Source of the DNA: Phaeobacter gallaeciensis DSM 26640
GTDB taxonomy: Bacteria > Pseudomonadota > Alphaproteobacteria > Rhodobacterales > Rhodobacteraceae
Direction: 5' to 3'
Assembly (NCBI RefSeq): GCF_000511385.1
Contig: NC_023137.1
Coordinates: forward strand, 681,501 to 745,500
DNA: 64,000 nucleotides
Shown: in pieces, positions 63,443-64,000 of the stretch
How positions within the stretch are numbered: the first letter of the stretch is position 1
How the letters are laid out: every line of letters begins with the position of its first letter
Notes under the pieces: model-generated
Told to the model about the DNA's origin: nothing
What the model saw: only the letters and a program-made list of their open reading frames with translations
The model's database searches: none
Program-made: the position numbers and the translations under genes

Positions 63443-64000
63443 TTATGAAACAGGGAGGTGAAAGGTCAGGTGTTCCTGCCCGGAGGGGGTCAGGGTTTCG
63501 CGTCTGGCAGCGACGTTGAAGACCCGGCTAACGGTGTCCTCGCTCAGCACGTCATGCGGCGCACCAAAGGCCAGTTGGCGGCCCTCGGACATCAGCAGGA
63601 TTTCGTCACAGGCGCCGGCCGCGATGTTCAGGTCATGCAGGCTGGTCACAATGGTCACATCCAGATCCCGGATCAGCTCCAGCACGTCCAGTTGATGGCG
63701 AATATCCAGATGGTTGGTCGGCTCATCTAGCACTAGAAGTGCGGGTTCCTGCGCCAGGGCCCGCGCCACCATGACTCGCTGACGTTCGCCACCCGACAGG
63801 GTGCCGAAGGCCCGGTCAGCCATGCTGTAAAGGTCGAGACGGTCCAGCATCTCCTCAATGATCGCAGCATCGCGCGCGCCCGGCGTTGCAAACCCGGAGC
63901 GATAGGGCGCCCGTCCCAGGGCAACGATCTCCGCCACGGTCAAGGCAAAATCGGTGGGTTGTTCCTGCAGCACGGCAGCAACGCGTTGCGCGGCAGCTTT
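63443..64000 (-). CDS. Metal-chelate ABC transporter ATPase (partial, N-terminus outside window)
   Basis: The frame is open to the right edge. The visible part has the signature LSGGERQRVMVARAL, Walker B ALLVLDEPTNHLD and the switch histidine in IVTSLHDLNIAA, the FecE/BtuD/HmuV type. The Walker A motif lies beyond 64000. It is 14 bases after the binding-protein gene in the same operon direction. Confidence 0.92.
   Translation of the reverse strand, partial: KAAAQRVAAVLQEQPTDFALTVAEIVALGRAPYRSGFATPGARDAAIIEEMLDRLDLYSMADRAFGTLSGGERQRVMVARALAQEPALLVLDEPTNHLDIRHQLDVLELIRDLDVTIVTSLHDLNIAAGACDEILLMSEGRQLAFGAPHDVLSEDTVSRVFNVAARRETLTPSGQEHLTFHLPVS

Noticed and set aside
62208..63461. 417-codon plus-strand frame opposite the binding-protein gene
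   Set aside because: Antisense shadow of a high-GC gene; no motif and no ribosome site.

Overview
This window looks like the chromosome of a marine Rhodobacterales (Roseobacter-group) alphaproteobacterium, close to Phaeobacter, Leisingera or Ruegeria. The reasons are the RpoE-ChrR pair, a PhyR-NepR-EcfG general stress locus, several TRAP and ABC uptake operons, and a TmpA-TmpB phosphonate pair of the kind described in Leisingera. No rRNA, tRNA, CRISPR array, prophage or insertion sequence was recognised. All gene names rest on reading motifs and context by eye; no database search was run.

Layout. 1-1767: the start of an FAD oxidoreductase divergent from rpoE-chrR, with an ECF11-type promoter in each direction. 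1876-6676: gap, an orphan NIT-domain membrane protein and a chemoreceptor. 6746-22684: one large divergent catabolic locus. Fourteen leftward genes (sugar-type ABC transporter, three NTF2/SnoaL-fold proteins, a HisD-like dehydrogenase, an SDR, a LacI regulator, a bicupin, a MetE-like protein, a hydrolase and an RraA-like protein) face two rightward genes (a fourth NTF2-fold protein and an amidohydrolase). Two mirror-image LacI-type operators lie between the arms. 22896-28140: a signalling island built around a solitary periplasmic binding protein, with two kinases and two response regulators. One kinase is cut in frame by a single TGA inside its second membrane segment.

28472-41071: a small membrane protein; a LysR regulator divergent from tmpA-tmpB (conversion of trimethylaminoethylphosphonate to glycine betaine and phosphate); then a leftward operon of N-formylglutamate-amidohydrolase-like protein, TRAP transporter, gamma-glutamyl-amine-synthetase-like GlnA, aldehyde dehydrogenase and iron alcohol dehydrogenase, divergent from an RpiR regulator. 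41168-54735: general stress response island holding phyR, nepR-ecfG, a HisKA_2 sensor kinase and many stress proteins (Dps, CsbD, DUF883-, DUF1328- and DUF3618-type proteins, a mechanosensitive channel, an ExoD-like protein). Eight exact GGAAC-N16/17-CGTT promoters can be read here.

54743-61296: a BMP-type nucleobase or nucleoside ABC transporter with a cytosine-deaminase-like enzyme, divergent from a RidA-family gene. 61361-64000: a FecCD/BtuC-type metal-chelate ABC transporter whose ATPase gene runs off the right edge.

The three least understood parts are the LacI-controlled locus with four NTF2-fold proteins, the binding-protein-centred signalling island with its TGA-split kinase, and the amine or amino-alcohol operon with its gamma-glutamyl-ligase-like enzyme.
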